Part shown: one piece after another, positions 1 to 5,795 of the stretch | Position numbering within the stretch: position 1 is the first letter of the stretch | How the letters are laid out: each line of letters starts with the position of its first letter | DNA from: an uncultured Bacteroidales bacterium | GTDB lineage: Bacteria > Bacteroidota > Bacteroidia > Bacteroidales > F082 | DNA length: 5,795 bases | Reading direction: 5' to 3' | Assembly (NCBI GenBank): GCA_937902805.1 | Contig: CALEMB010000126.1 | Location: forward strand, 1 to 5,795 | Program-made: the position numbers and the translations under genes | Notes under the pieces: model-generated | Seen by the model: the letters and a program-made list of their open reading frames with translations, nothing else | What the model was told of the DNA's origin: nothing | Databases searched by the model: none

Positions 1-14
1 TAAATGCCTCAAAA

Positions 15-58
15 CCATAGCAAGCCTATAGCAACGCTATACCAAGCCTATAGGTGCT
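15..58. repeat. 11-bp tandem array A (about 4 units, CTATAGCAAGC-like)
   Basis: Units start at about 15/16, 26, 37 and 48. Those at 26-36, 37-47 and 48-58 read ctatagcaacg, ctataccaagc and ctataggtgct, and the first, one base shorter, reads catagcaagc. The copies are imperfect. Each contains a CTATA-type core followed by a variable half. The array is immediately followed by two more arrays with the same period but unrelated sequence. Confidence 0.7.
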
Positions 59-61
59 CTA

Positions 62-94
62 AGGTAACTCCGAGGTAACTCCGAGGTAACACTG
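62..94. repeat. 11-bp tandem array B (3 units, AGGTAACTCCG)
   Basis: Two perfect units, aggtaactccg at 62-72 and 73-83, are followed by a third at 84-94 that diverges at its end (aggtaacactg). The period is exactly 11 bp, which is not a multiple of three, so this is unlikely to be a conserved protein repeat. Confidence 0.85.
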
Positions 95-99
95 TGATT

Positions 100-132
100 C
101 CTCCCAGTTTCCTCCCGGTTTCCTCCCAGATC
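100..132. repeat. 11-bp tandem array C (3 units, CCTCCCAGTTT)
   Basis: Units at 100-110 (cctcccagttt), 111-121 (cctcccggttt) and 122-132 (cctcccagatc) differ by one to three bases. The purine/pyrimidine strand bias is strong: the plus strand is almost all pyrimidine outside the AG/GG positions. It begins five bases after array B. Confidence 0.85.
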
Positions 133-429
133 CGTGTCCCGCGTCAAAAATCATGTAGCTTAATTTTGAACAGTTTGAGATTCAGCCTCTCCGAGGCTAT
201 TGAAAAATCAGTCCTATACTAAACTTGAGCCAAAGAAAAATGGTGTTCGGTAACTTATGCTTCAACTAATGTGCGGAAGAACCACTTTTTTCAGCGTGAG
301 ACACGTGATTTCGGACCCGTTACAAAGCAAAATGACAAAGAACTTGTCTTGTTGTTCACTAACATGGGCACCCGTGCGGATTTGTTTGGATAATAGAATC
401 TACCAACCAAAATACAGCGAAGAAAAAAA

Positions 430-1281
430 TCACTCCAAATATTCCACTTCGTACATTGAGGTAGAATACACTTCTCCATCGCGATAGAAATCCACAAAAT
501 AATAACAGGACAATCCATCGTATTGGTAGTCTCTTGCAACGGCACTCAATTTGCCATTCAAGAAATATTGGTATCCAGTTGGTTTCTTGCCGTCGTAATT
601 GTAGATATAGTAATACGTATCAGAGGATGTTAGATTCCCATCAATATCATATCTTTTCCTCGTCCACAAATATGATTTTGTCCGTAAATAGCTGTCGTCA
701 AGATATGCTATATCATAACTATTTTCCTGACTGATAACATTTGAGGAGGTATAATAGGATGTTGCCTTGTATGTGCAACGCAAACCGTTATAATCGTAAT
801 GGTTCTCTCCAGAAAGTATGCCGTTCCTATAGCTTTTGCTACTTATCTTTTTCTTCCCATCATACTCATAATAGGTTTCTAAAATATAATTATTTTGAGG
901 ATCTGGATAATAGTATTGCGTCTTACTATATTTTGTTCTCTGAAATGTTTCGTCAAGATATTCGCGTTCGACATATTGGCGATTGATAATACTATCGCGA
1001 TACGAATAAGAATCATAACTAGCATTCAACCCGTTATATGAATAATTTTTTCTTTCCTCGTAAAGTTGGCCGTCATAATAATACTTATACCCTGTTTCCT
1101 TATACCCATCATAGGTCCATGTGGTTTTATAGATGTGACTGCTTGTCTCATAACGGTAATAAGTTTTTATCACATACGATAAATCCTCCGTTACAATTGG
1201 TACAGGTTCGTCAACCTCTTTTTTGCAGCCAACTAACAAAATGCAACCCAGAAATGCCATTAAATAAAAACTCTTTTTCAT
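430..1281 (-). CDS. Tyrosine-rich lipoprotein with three ~85-residue YD/MORN-like repeats
   Basis: A 283-residue predicted surface lipoprotein. The N-terminus is a short basic start and hydrophobic stretch ending in the lipobox LVG-C19 followed by KK, so it should be lipidated at Cys19 by the SPII pathway. The mature part is three tandem repeats, about residues 34-117, 118-202 and 203-283. Each has the order YDGxK, then xNGxL/YDGQL, then Y(N/D)GL, and closes with YLD/YLE; the first two continue to RTK. About 54 of 283 residues are Tyr. The pattern recalls MORN_2/YwqK-type or RHS YD beta-hairpin repeats, but there is no RHS core motif and no C-terminal toxin domain. The protein stops exactly at the closing motif of the third repeat. 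It is the last gene of the run, 38 bp beyond the preceding stop codon. The start is fixed by the lipobox and by the upstream repeat element. The role is unknown; surface binding is only a guess. Confidence 0.9.
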   Translation of the reverse strand: MKKSFYLMAFLGCILLVGCKKEVDEPVPIVTEDLSYVIKTYYRYETSSHIYKTTWTYDGYKETGYKYYYDGQLYEERKNYSYNGLNASYDSYSYRDSIINRQYVEREYLDETFQRTKYSKTQYYYPDPQNNYILETYYEYDGKKKISSKSYRNGILSGENHYDYNGLRCTYKATSYYTSSNVISQENSYDIAYLDDSYLRTKSYLWTRKRYDIDGNLTSSDTYYYIYNYDGKKPTGYQYFLNGKLSAVARDYQYDGLSCYYFVDFYRDGEVYSTSMYEVEYLE

Positions 1282-1291
1282 ATTTGTTCTT

Positions 1292-1321
1292 GCCCTGTTC
1301 TATTCCATCGGGCGCATCGGT
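1292..1321 (-). repeat. Start-codon-linked intergenic repeat, copy 1
   Basis: A 30-nt element containing, in the sense of transcription, GATGGAATAGAACAGGGC. It differs from copy 2 at two positions. Its GGGC end lies 10 nt before the ATG of the tyrosine-rich lipoprotein, and its other end touches the last base of the preceding gene's stop codon region. Copies 1 and 2 also share the first bases of the downstream gene (ATGAAAAAGAG), so similarity extends past the start codon. Confidence 0.85.
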
Positions 1322-1728
1322 CAATAGAATTTGGCGTCAATGATGTCGTCAGTAATGTGTCCGTTTTCTGTATGTTGGAAATTAACACTATAATAGCCTG
1401 ATAGTTGAATGTCGCCCGCTGGTAATGTCCATACGGTCATATCGTTTTTGTCTCCTATTTCGTAAACTTTGGAATAGTAAGCGACTCCTTCTTCGGTGCA
1501 TTGAGTTACACGGAATTTGCAGTAATACAGGGTTTTGTTCGATTGATTGCTGATGCTGTATCTGGCTCGAGTGATGATTCCGTTATAACTTTGATACTCT
1601 GCACGCGGAATGGAAATATAGTCTATCGGATTATAGACTGGTGTTGGAAATAAGTCTTCCTTGGTGCATGAAACCATCGTTGCCATCATCACGATAGCCA
1701 AAAGGATTCGTGATATTCTCTTTTTCAT
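1321..1728 (-). CDS. Small lipoprotein, function unknown
   Basis: A 135-residue protein from the chosen start. The signal segment runs from a basic MKKR start through a hydrophobic stretch to a lipobox TMVS-C21, followed by TKED, so it is predicted to be an SPII lipoprotein. An in-frame ATG nine bases upstream (1737) is possible. I prefer 1728 because it sits 10 nt after the GGGC of the upstream repeat, exactly as in the next gene, and both genes then begin ATGAAAAAGAG. The mature ~115 residues are rich in beta-forming segments (about 45-75 and 85-115), which would suit a small beta-sandwich of the FxLYD or similar type; that is a weak inference. No catalytic motif is visible. It ends in DAKFY. 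It lies between a membrane-type paralogue and the repeat lipoprotein, with gaps of about 40 bp on both sides. Confidence 0.88.
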   Translation of the reverse strand: MKKRISRILLAIVMMATMVSCTKEDLFPTPVYNPIDYISIPRAEYQSYNGIITRARYSISNQSNKTLYYCKFRVTQCTEEGVAYYSKVYEIGDKNDMTVWTLPAGDIQLSGYYSVNFQHTENGHITDDIIDAKFY

Positions 1729-1738
1729 TTGATTCATA

Positions 1739-1768
1739 GCCCAGTTCTATCCCATCGGGCGCATCGGT
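1739..1768 (-). repeat. Start-codon-linked intergenic repeat, copy 2
   Basis: The sense strand contains GATGGGATAGAACTGGGC. It matches copy 1 at 28 of 30 positions and copy 3 at 27 of 30. The GGGC end is 10 nt before the preferred ATG at 1728. Similarity to copy 3 continues on the far side (TCTAAAA before the ACCGA end), where it overlaps the TAA stop codon of the preceding gene. Confidence 0.88.
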
Positions 1769-1770
1769 TT

Positions 1771-2535
1771 TTAGAAGTTCATGTTTATTGTTAAGCCTAA
1801 ACCATAATTATTGGAGGATTGAGGGCTTTCGTATTGGAGCATTGTTGGAGAAATGCTGAAAGAATAGGATGTGCCATGTTTTTTATTGTATTCTTCTGCG
1901 ATTGGATTCAGTTTTGACCCGGCAGTGAGATTCAATATAAATCCTGGCGTAGCGGTGACTATGCCAGCAATCATTAGACCTAAACCGACTTTACCTAAGC
2001 TTCCTACATAATCATTCGCTCTCCATATCCAAGTAAGAATACCAGCAGTACCTATCGAAACGGTACCTATGCTTGCTAATGCAGCCCCAGCGACAAATTG
2101 ATTTTTGGCCTGCCTTTTAATCTCAAGATATTGCTGGTATGTTTGTTCATCAAATAGGGTACGGACTTCTTCATCTGACAATACGCGTCCATTAATCGTT
2201 AAATTTTCTGCCTTATGATCCATATAGCCTTTGCTTTGCGATGGATTAACTGCTTGACCGTTGGTATTTGTTTGTGTTTGAACGTTTTCATTGGTAGAGA
2301 ACTTGTCAACATTGCCATTCTGGTATTGAATGTTTATTACCTCCGAAATGCTGATGGAGTAGGTGGGTCCATCTTGGTTCGACCATTTCTTGTACTTGAT
2401 TTCTGTGCTGTTGATTTCGAGCACCTTGCTCAAAATTGTGGAATTATCTTTTTTTAGAATTACATCTTGCGCAGTTGCCATGCCAGAAATGCATAGCAGA
2501 AACATAATAATGGATTGTTTTAACGGTGTTTTCAT
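1771..2535 (-). CDS. Exported protein with DVI/EIKYKKW domain, two hydrophobic segments and a barrel-like C-terminus
   Basis: A 254-residue secreted or envelope protein. The Sec signal peptide is about residues 1-22, with likely SPI cleavage at ATA|QD. Residues 24-79 form the domain shared with the two upstream genes, marked by DVILKKD, EIKYKKW, GPTYSI and a closing NGxVxxF. This domain recurs widely in Bacteroidetes exported proteins; I know no assigned activity. A Q/N/T-rich linker (80-102) leads to a conserved block GYMDH...NGRVLSDEEV (103-124), then two hydrophobic glycine/alanine-rich segments (about 147-170 and 183-205). The tail ends NNYGLGLTINMNF, with alternating residues and a terminal Phe like a last outer-membrane beta-strand. 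It starts 12 bp after the stop of its closest paralogue, so co-transcription is very likely. Function unknown. Confidence 0.92.
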   Translation of the reverse strand: MKTPLKQSIIMFLLCISGMATAQDVILKKDNSTILSKVLEINSTEIKYKKWSNQDGPTYSISISEVINIQYQNGNVDKFSTNENVQTQTNTNGQAVNPSQSKGYMDHKAENLTINGRVLSDEEVRTLFDEQTYQQYLEIKRQAKNQFVAGAALASIGTVSIGTAGILTWIWRANDYVGSLGKVGLGLMIAGIVTATPGFILNLTAGSKLNPIAEEYNKKHGTSYSFSISPTMLQYESPQSSNNYGLGLTINMNF

Positions 2536-2547
2536 ATGCTTTGATCA

Positions 2548-3258
2548 TTAAAAGTTTATACTGAGGGTAAATCCAAGGCCATAGTTGTTTGGTGATTGTT
2601 GTGTTTCACAAGTCATCAGTGAAGGCGCAATGTTGAACGAGTAGTGATTGTTTTGCCGATAGTTGTATTCCGTAGCTACTTGTTTCATTTCATCTCTACC
2701 ATCAATGCACAACCATCCAATCAATCCTAAACCACTTACGACGCCTAATGATATGATTCCACCTTTCTTTTTGTAAATGGCACAGATGCAAGCCCCTGCA
2801 AACGCAAGACCACCGCCTGCCAAGCAGAGATCCTGAATTAGAGCTTTCCTTCTACCCTTGAGATAGATTTGATAACTCCATTCATCAACAAGATTCTTGA
2901 CTTCTTCATTAGATAGGATTTTCCCATTTAGTTTTACTCTATTGGATAGGTGTTCCATATAGCCTCCATTGGGTTCCTGAGTTGGTTGTTGGTTTGTGTT
3001 TGGTTGATTAGTGAGATTTGAAAAGTTCTCCACCTCTCCATTCTCATAATTGATGCTTGCCACTTCAGAACGACTGATAGAATATGTCGGCCCGTCTTGG
3101 CTGTTCCACTTCTTGTATTTGATTTCCGTGTTGGTGATTTCAAGTACTTTGCTCATCACTGTAGATTGGTCTTTCATGACAATCACGTCTTGAGCTGTGG
3201 CCATTCCCGCTATGCAAAGCAGAAACAGAGTCGCGAATAATCTATTTAATGCTTTCAT
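2548..3258 (-). CDS. Exported protein, tandem paralogue of the following gene
   Basis: A 236-residue protein with the same layout as its downstream neighbour: signal peptide to ATA|QD at residues 22/23; the shared domain at 24-79 (EIKYKKW, GPTYSI, NYENGEV); a Q/N/P/T-rich linker (80-98); GYMEH...NGKILSNEEV (99-120); two hydrophobic segments (about 141-162 and 166-185) split by a KKK turn; and the tail NNYGLGFTLSINF with a terminal Phe. The hydrophobic part has diverged and holds several cysteines (145, 157, 159, 184), unlike the neighbour. The gaps to the adjacent genes are 24 bp upstream and 12 bp downstream, and neither holds the intergenic repeat. The arrangement indicates an old tandem duplication. 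The location is envelope, either inner or outer membrane; the evidence conflicts (two helix-like segments against a barrel-like tail). Function unknown. Confidence 0.92.
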   Translation of the reverse strand: MKALNRLFATLFLLCIAGMATAQDVIVMKDQSTVMSKVLEITNTEIKYKKWNSQDGPTYSISRSEVASINYENGEVENFSNLTNQPNTNQQPTQEPNGGYMEHLSNRVKLNGKILSNEEVKNLVDEWSYQIYLKGRRKALIQDLCLAGGGLAFAGACICAIYKKKGGIISLGVVSGLGLIGWLCIDGRDEMKQVATEYNYRQNNHYSFNIAPSLMTCETQQSPNNYGLGFTLSINF

Positions 3259-3282
3259 TTTTATGGTTTTACTGTTTGCAAA

Positions 3283-4425
3283 TTAGAAATGAACGCCTAA
3301 TTGTATGCTTAGTGCGGATACTTGGAGCTTTTGTGCAAGCCTATCCGGTCCGTCTGAGATATTTGCCGCATCAATATTATATGATAATTGAACCGGGCTG
3401 TTGCCCATATAGAACACGCCAATGCTGAGATGGTTGAACAACAAAACACCTCCACCTATTTCATAGGCAAAGGTTGCTTTTGTATTGTAGTTGAAATTAA
3501 ACTCTTTCATGGAATAAACAGAATATTGGGCAATGTAGGTTCCGCCCAACCGATTTTGCAATTGCGTAGATGTGACATGATTAATGCTCAAACCCATGGT
3601 GCCTTCAGCAAACAAGGCGAATGGTTTGCTAATGTAATACGTATAATCTATACCCGTCATAATAGAAAAATTCCAATAACGAGAAAAATTGCTAACTTTG
3701 AAATCAAAAGCATAAACACCATACTCTTCGTTTAATGTTTCCGAAAGTGCGGGTTCTATAATTGATTTATATGCTTGCTTTTCAGAATCCATAATTCCAT
3801 TAAAAAGAATATTAAATTTCAATGGAACACCAATAATGCTTTTCCCTCTTTCATAGAAAGGCATATGAAGTTTCATAGAGCCACTAAATCCCGTTTTGGC
3901 TGCGCCTACTCCAACCTGACTACTAGTTCCAGTGTTTTCTGAGAACATTTGAAATGGTGCACAAAAATCAACTAAACTGTTATATGTTTTAGCTGTCGTT
4001 CCAAACTTTCCCACAGGGATAGCCACACCGCCATTCAGCGAAAACTGCATCCGACTTCTGGCGTAAGGCGATTTTGGCTTTTCAGGCTTAGATTCAGTTT
4101 GGGGCTGAGGCTGTATTGGCGCAGCCTGAACTTCAGGATGGGTTACAACGGTCTGTTGAGGAGGTGTTACAGGCACATTTTGTTCTGTGAACTGCTCCAC
4201 GTCTCCGTTTTGGAAATTAATGCGCGTCACCTCTGAACGGTTAATCGAATAAGTCGGTCCCTCTTGGTTGCTCCATTTCTTATACTTGATCTCCGTGCTT
4301 GTGATTTCAAGCACCTTGCTCAAAACCGTGGTGTTGTCCTTTTTTAGGATTACGTCTTGTGCCGTGGCTACACCCGCTGAAAACAATAAGATGACGACTA
4401 ATAATATGTTTCTATGCATTTTCAT
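3283..4425 (-). CDS. Exported protein: shared DVI/EIKYKKW domain fused to an outer-membrane beta-barrel
   Basis: A 380-residue predicted outer-membrane protein. The signal peptide ends ATA|QD at residues 22/23. The shared domain is at 24-79 and is identical to that of the 1771-2535 product at 43 of 56 positions. A Pro/Gln-rich linker (about 80-120) leads to a C-terminal region (124-380) of alternating aromatic/hydrophobic strands: a first strand around RMQFSLNGGVAIPVG (125-139), strong hairpins at about 250-283 and 317-340, and a final strand ending SIQLGVHF with terminal Phe. This fits a small OM barrel (OmpA/opacity-porin-like); the strand number is inferred. A longer frame from an ATG at 4485 is open, but its first 20 codons are the intergenic repeat and half of a hairpin. 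Starting at 4425 puts the cleavage site at the same residue as in both paralogues. Without a ligand clue, the role may be a structural or periplasm-linking porin. Confidence 0.92.
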   Translation of the reverse strand: MKMHRNILLVVILLFSAGVATAQDVILKKDNTTVLSKVLEITSTEIKYKKWSNQEGPTYSINRSEVTRINFQNGDVEQFTEQNVPVTPPQQTVVTHPEVQAAPIQPQPQTESKPEKPKSPYARSRMQFSLNGGVAIPVGKFGTTAKTYNSLVDFCAPFQMFSENTGTSSQVGVGAAKTGFSGSMKLHMPFYERGKSIIGVPLKFNILFNGIMDSEKQAYKSIIEPALSETLNEEYGVYAFDFKVSNFSRYWNFSIMTGIDYTYYISKPFALFAEGTMGLSINHVTSTQLQNRLGGTYIAQYSVYSMKEFNFNYNTKATFAYEIGGGVLLFNHLSIGVFYMGNSPVQLSYNIDAANISDGPDRLAQKLQVSALSIQLGVHF

Positions 4426-4434
4426 CTTGTATTT

Positions 4435-4464
4435 GCCCAGTTCTATCCCATCAGGCACTTCGGT
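4435..4464 (-). repeat. Start-codon-linked intergenic repeat, copy 3
   Basis: The sense strand contains GATGGGATAGAACTGGGC, with three differences from copy 2, all in the half distal to the gene. The GGGC end is 9 nt before the preferred ATG at 4425. It would be translated as part of a false N-terminal extension (TEVPDGIELGKYK) if the upstream ATG at 4485 were chosen. It is flanked upstream by the hairpin at 4473-4507. Confidence 0.88.
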
Positions 4465-4472
4465 TTTAGATG

Positions 4473-4507
4473 GTAGAGGCCGCATTTGGATATGATGCGG
4501 CCTCTAC
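4473..4507 (-). terminator. Perfect 13-bp-stem hairpin, possible terminator or attenuator
   Basis: The arms GTAGAGGCCGCAT (4473-4485) and ATGCGGCCTCTAC (4495-4507) are perfectly complementary around a 9-nt loop. It begins 20 bp after the stop of the upstream lipoprotein gene and lies 47 bp before the downstream start. On the transcript it is followed by CATCTAAAACC, not by a U-tract, so classical intrinsic termination is doubtful. Alternatives are an RNA-processing or stability element, an attenuator between the first and second operon genes, or part of the repeat element. Confidence 0.6.
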
Positions 4508-4527
4508 GATTAGAAAAAGTTACTACT

Positions 4528-5373
4528 TTATTTCAGTTTTCCGTTTACGGTCAAATGCCTTAATCCATTGTCGTTGTAGTTTTCTGAATAGGAATTGCTG
4601 ATGAGAAGCAAAAGATTCTCTCCATTTTTGTGTTCATTCATCACAGCAATTACTTCGTTGTAGGTTACAGCTTCTTTGTTAGCAAAGATGTTGTAGGAGC
4701 TTATTTTATTGTCTTTATAGTTTTTGGGATTTTTCTTAATGTCCTTGAATAAGGCGGCTTTGCCATCGTAAGTGTCGATTTCTCCCCATTTTGCCATATC
4801 AAATAGGTAGAGCGAAATCGAATCGTCAGCTGGTAAAAGGGTGATGGTGTCAAGCGCGACACTTACACTGTCAACGATCTCCCTATCAAGCCACAGCAGA
4901 CCATATTCGCCGAAACCTGTAACAGAGTCTTGCCCAATTTGTTGCCATGTAAATGGTTCTTCCATGTCTTCTTGCACGTGGATATCAATATAGGCAGTGT
5001 TCCAATTGCCAGCTGCATCAAAAGCGCGACCACCAATTCTCCAATCGCCTAATCTTACGAAAGTAAACTCTCCTTCTGTATAGAAGTTGTCTTCGTTATT
5101 TAGGACAAAAGTAGTGTCATAAATCCATTCCCCTCCAGCTTGTGCAACAAACACTTGGAATTTGACCAGTTTTTCGGCAGTTTGGGCGTTAGAGGTTGCA
5201 TTAAACCCATACTTTACGGTCGTTCCTGTGAACAAGTGCTTTTCTCCTGTGGTAAAGCCTTCTTCGGAGACGATTGAAACATTGGGGTTTTGAATGTCCA
5301 CCTTCTTGTTGCATCCGATAAAAGAAGCACCAATGAGCAGACAAATGATGACATTTCGGTAGATGTGTTTCAT
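4528..5373 (-). CDS. Lipoprotein with N-terminal Ig-like domain, function unknown
   Basis: A 281-residue predicted lipoprotein. A hydrophobic signal ends in the lipobox SFIG-C21, followed by NKK, so Cys21 should be lipidated. Residues about 30-134 look like an Ig/Big-type beta-sandwich, ending with FDAAGNWNTAYIDIHV (118-133), a typical last-strand pattern of such domains in Bacteroidetes surface lipoproteins. Residues 135-281 form a separate acidic, mixed alpha/beta region (LYLFDMAKWGEIDTYDG, then LLLLISNSYSE) that I do not recognise. No catalytic motif is evident. This is the first gene of the run, 137 bp after the HTH gene; its leader is A/T-rich with no Shine-Dalgarno sequence, as usual in Bacteroidetes. 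The hairpin directly after its stop could uncouple its expression from the rest. Confidence 0.92.
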   Translation of the reverse strand: MKHIYRNVIICLLIGASFIGCNKKVDIQNPNVSIVSEEGFTTGEKHLFTGTTVKYGFNATSNAQTAEKLVKFQVFVAQAGGEWIYDTTFVLNNEDNFYTEGEFTFVRLGDWRIGGRAFDAAGNWNTAYIDIHVQEDMEEPFTWQQIGQDSVTGFGEYGLLWLDREIVDSVSVALDTITLLPADDSISLYLFDMAKWGEIDTYDGKAALFKDIKKNPKNYKDNKISSYNIFANKEAVTYNEVIAVMNEHKNGENLLLLISNSYSENYNDNGLRHLTVNGKLK

Positions 5374-5377
5374 AATA

Positions 5378-5481
5378 CGTTGAAATTTTGTTTGTTATTT
5401 AATTTATCGTTGATATTATTTTTAATTGCAAAGAAAAGACTAATCATCCAAACAGGCCATAGCACATTGTCGTTGATATTA
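5378..5481. repeat. Direct-repeat cluster CGTTGATATT, candidate operator region
   Basis: On the plus strand, TCGTTGATATTA occurs exactly at 5407-5418 and 5470-5481, and a 9-of-10 match to its core (cgttgaaatt) occurs at 5378-5387. The spacings are 30 and 63 bp, close to 3 and 6 helical turns. All lie in the 137-bp gap upstream of the lipoprotein operon, where promoter control would act. I could not place a convincing Bacteroides-type -33/-7 promoter in the gap. Binding by the adjacent HTH protein is a guess. Confidence 0.45.
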
Positions 5482-5510
5482 CTACAAAATGTCGTTAGAT
5501 TTACCGCAAG

Positions 5511-5741
5511 TCAGACTCTGTCGGACATGCTTTCAACGAAAATCTTGGATGCATCACCGAAAAAGTCGTGATTAAGCAATTTGCCAGCTCTCAAAATAAA
5601 TTCGGAATTAAGATGCTGCCGTTCAAGCAGTTTGTACATATTGCTGCGGTCGCTACCCATTTCCTTGGCAAACCACGCCACACTATAGCGTTGTTTGCGC
5701 AACTCTCCGAGAATCATGTTGCCGAAATGGATGTCGTTCAT
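5511..5741 (-). CDS. Small helix-turn-helix DNA-binding protein (XRE-like), possibly 5'-partial
   Basis: A 76-residue protein from the ATG at 5741. Residues 5-61 resemble the short Bacteroidetes HTH family: a first helix (FGNMILGELRKQ), SVAWFAKEMG at 20-29 as helix 2 and turn, DRSNMYKLLERQ at 31-42 as the recognition helix, then a helix ending LLNHDFF (55-61). The tail 62-76 is short and polar. No effector domain is present. Upstream of 5741 the frame stays open to the window edge, with a basic stretch (PRKEKRTTLA) that could be coding, so the true start may be further upstream or outside the window; a TTG at 5747 is another option. It lies in the same direction as the envelope operon, and could regulate it or be unrelated. 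Confidence 0.8.
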   Translation of the reverse strand: MNDIHFGNMILGELRKQRYSVAWFAKEMGSDRSNMYKLLERQHLNSEFILRAGKLLNHDFFGDASKIFVESMSDRV

Positions 5742-5795
5742 GGCCAAAGTTGTCCGCTTTTCTTTTCTCGGCAGACTCCCTGATACCGAAGATCG

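Larger units (their letters stand above)
1..429. other. Non-coding stretch downstream of the operon
   Basis: No open frame here has a convincing start, composition or recognisable product. The first ~135 bp hold three short tandem arrays (listed separately). A small perfect inverted repeat, AGCCTC-tcc-GAGGCT, lies at 184-198; it has a 6-bp stem and a 3-nt loop. It is not followed by a T-tract on either strand, so I do not call it a terminator, although it sits where the end of the leftward transcript would be expected. The last gene's stop codon (430-432) is followed directly by seven T residues on the minus strand, but no hairpin precedes them. From 200 to 429 I see nothing further. Confidence 0.6.

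Overview
The window looks like chromosomal accessory DNA from a Bacteroidales bacterium (Bacteroides/Prevotella-like). Supporting signs are the AT-leaning base composition, starts without a Shine-Dalgarno sequence but with A-rich leaders, SPII lipoproteins of the Bacteroidetes type, secreted proteins beginning 'AQDVI' with a characteristic envelope domain, and a short Bacteroidetes-style helix-turn-helix protein. I cannot name the species.

All supported genes lie on the minus strand, so transcription runs right to left. At the right edge (5511-5741) is a small XRE-like DNA-binding protein whose frame is still open at the window end. A 137-bp spacer with a repeated CGTTGATATT-like motif separates it from a tight six-gene run: a two-part lipoprotein (4528-5373); a secreted protein with an outer-membrane beta-barrel (3283-4425); two tandem paralogues with two hydrophobic segments each (2548-3258, 1771-2535); a small lipoprotein (1321-1728); and a tyrosine-rich lipoprotein made of three ~85-residue repeats (430-1281). 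Gaps of 12-102 bp on one strand suggest an operon. Every product carries an export signal, so the cluster as a whole points to the cell envelope. Its biochemical job cannot be read from the sequence.

Three proteins share an ungapped 56-residue N-terminal domain (residues 24-79 in each), so the cluster grew partly by duplication. Separately, a ~30-nt element is repeated in front of three of the genes at a nearly fixed distance (9-10 nt) from the start codon. It corrects two start-codon choices. The copy at 4435-4464 is preceded by a perfect 13-bp-stem hairpin.

The left 429 bp hold no gene I can support. They begin with three consecutive short tandem arrays of unrelated sequence that all have an 11-bp period. 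No RNA gene, insertion sequence, CRISPR array or integrase is visible. The best candidates for something undescribed are the start-codon-linked intergenic repeat, the triple 11-bp arrays, and the repeat lipoprotein.
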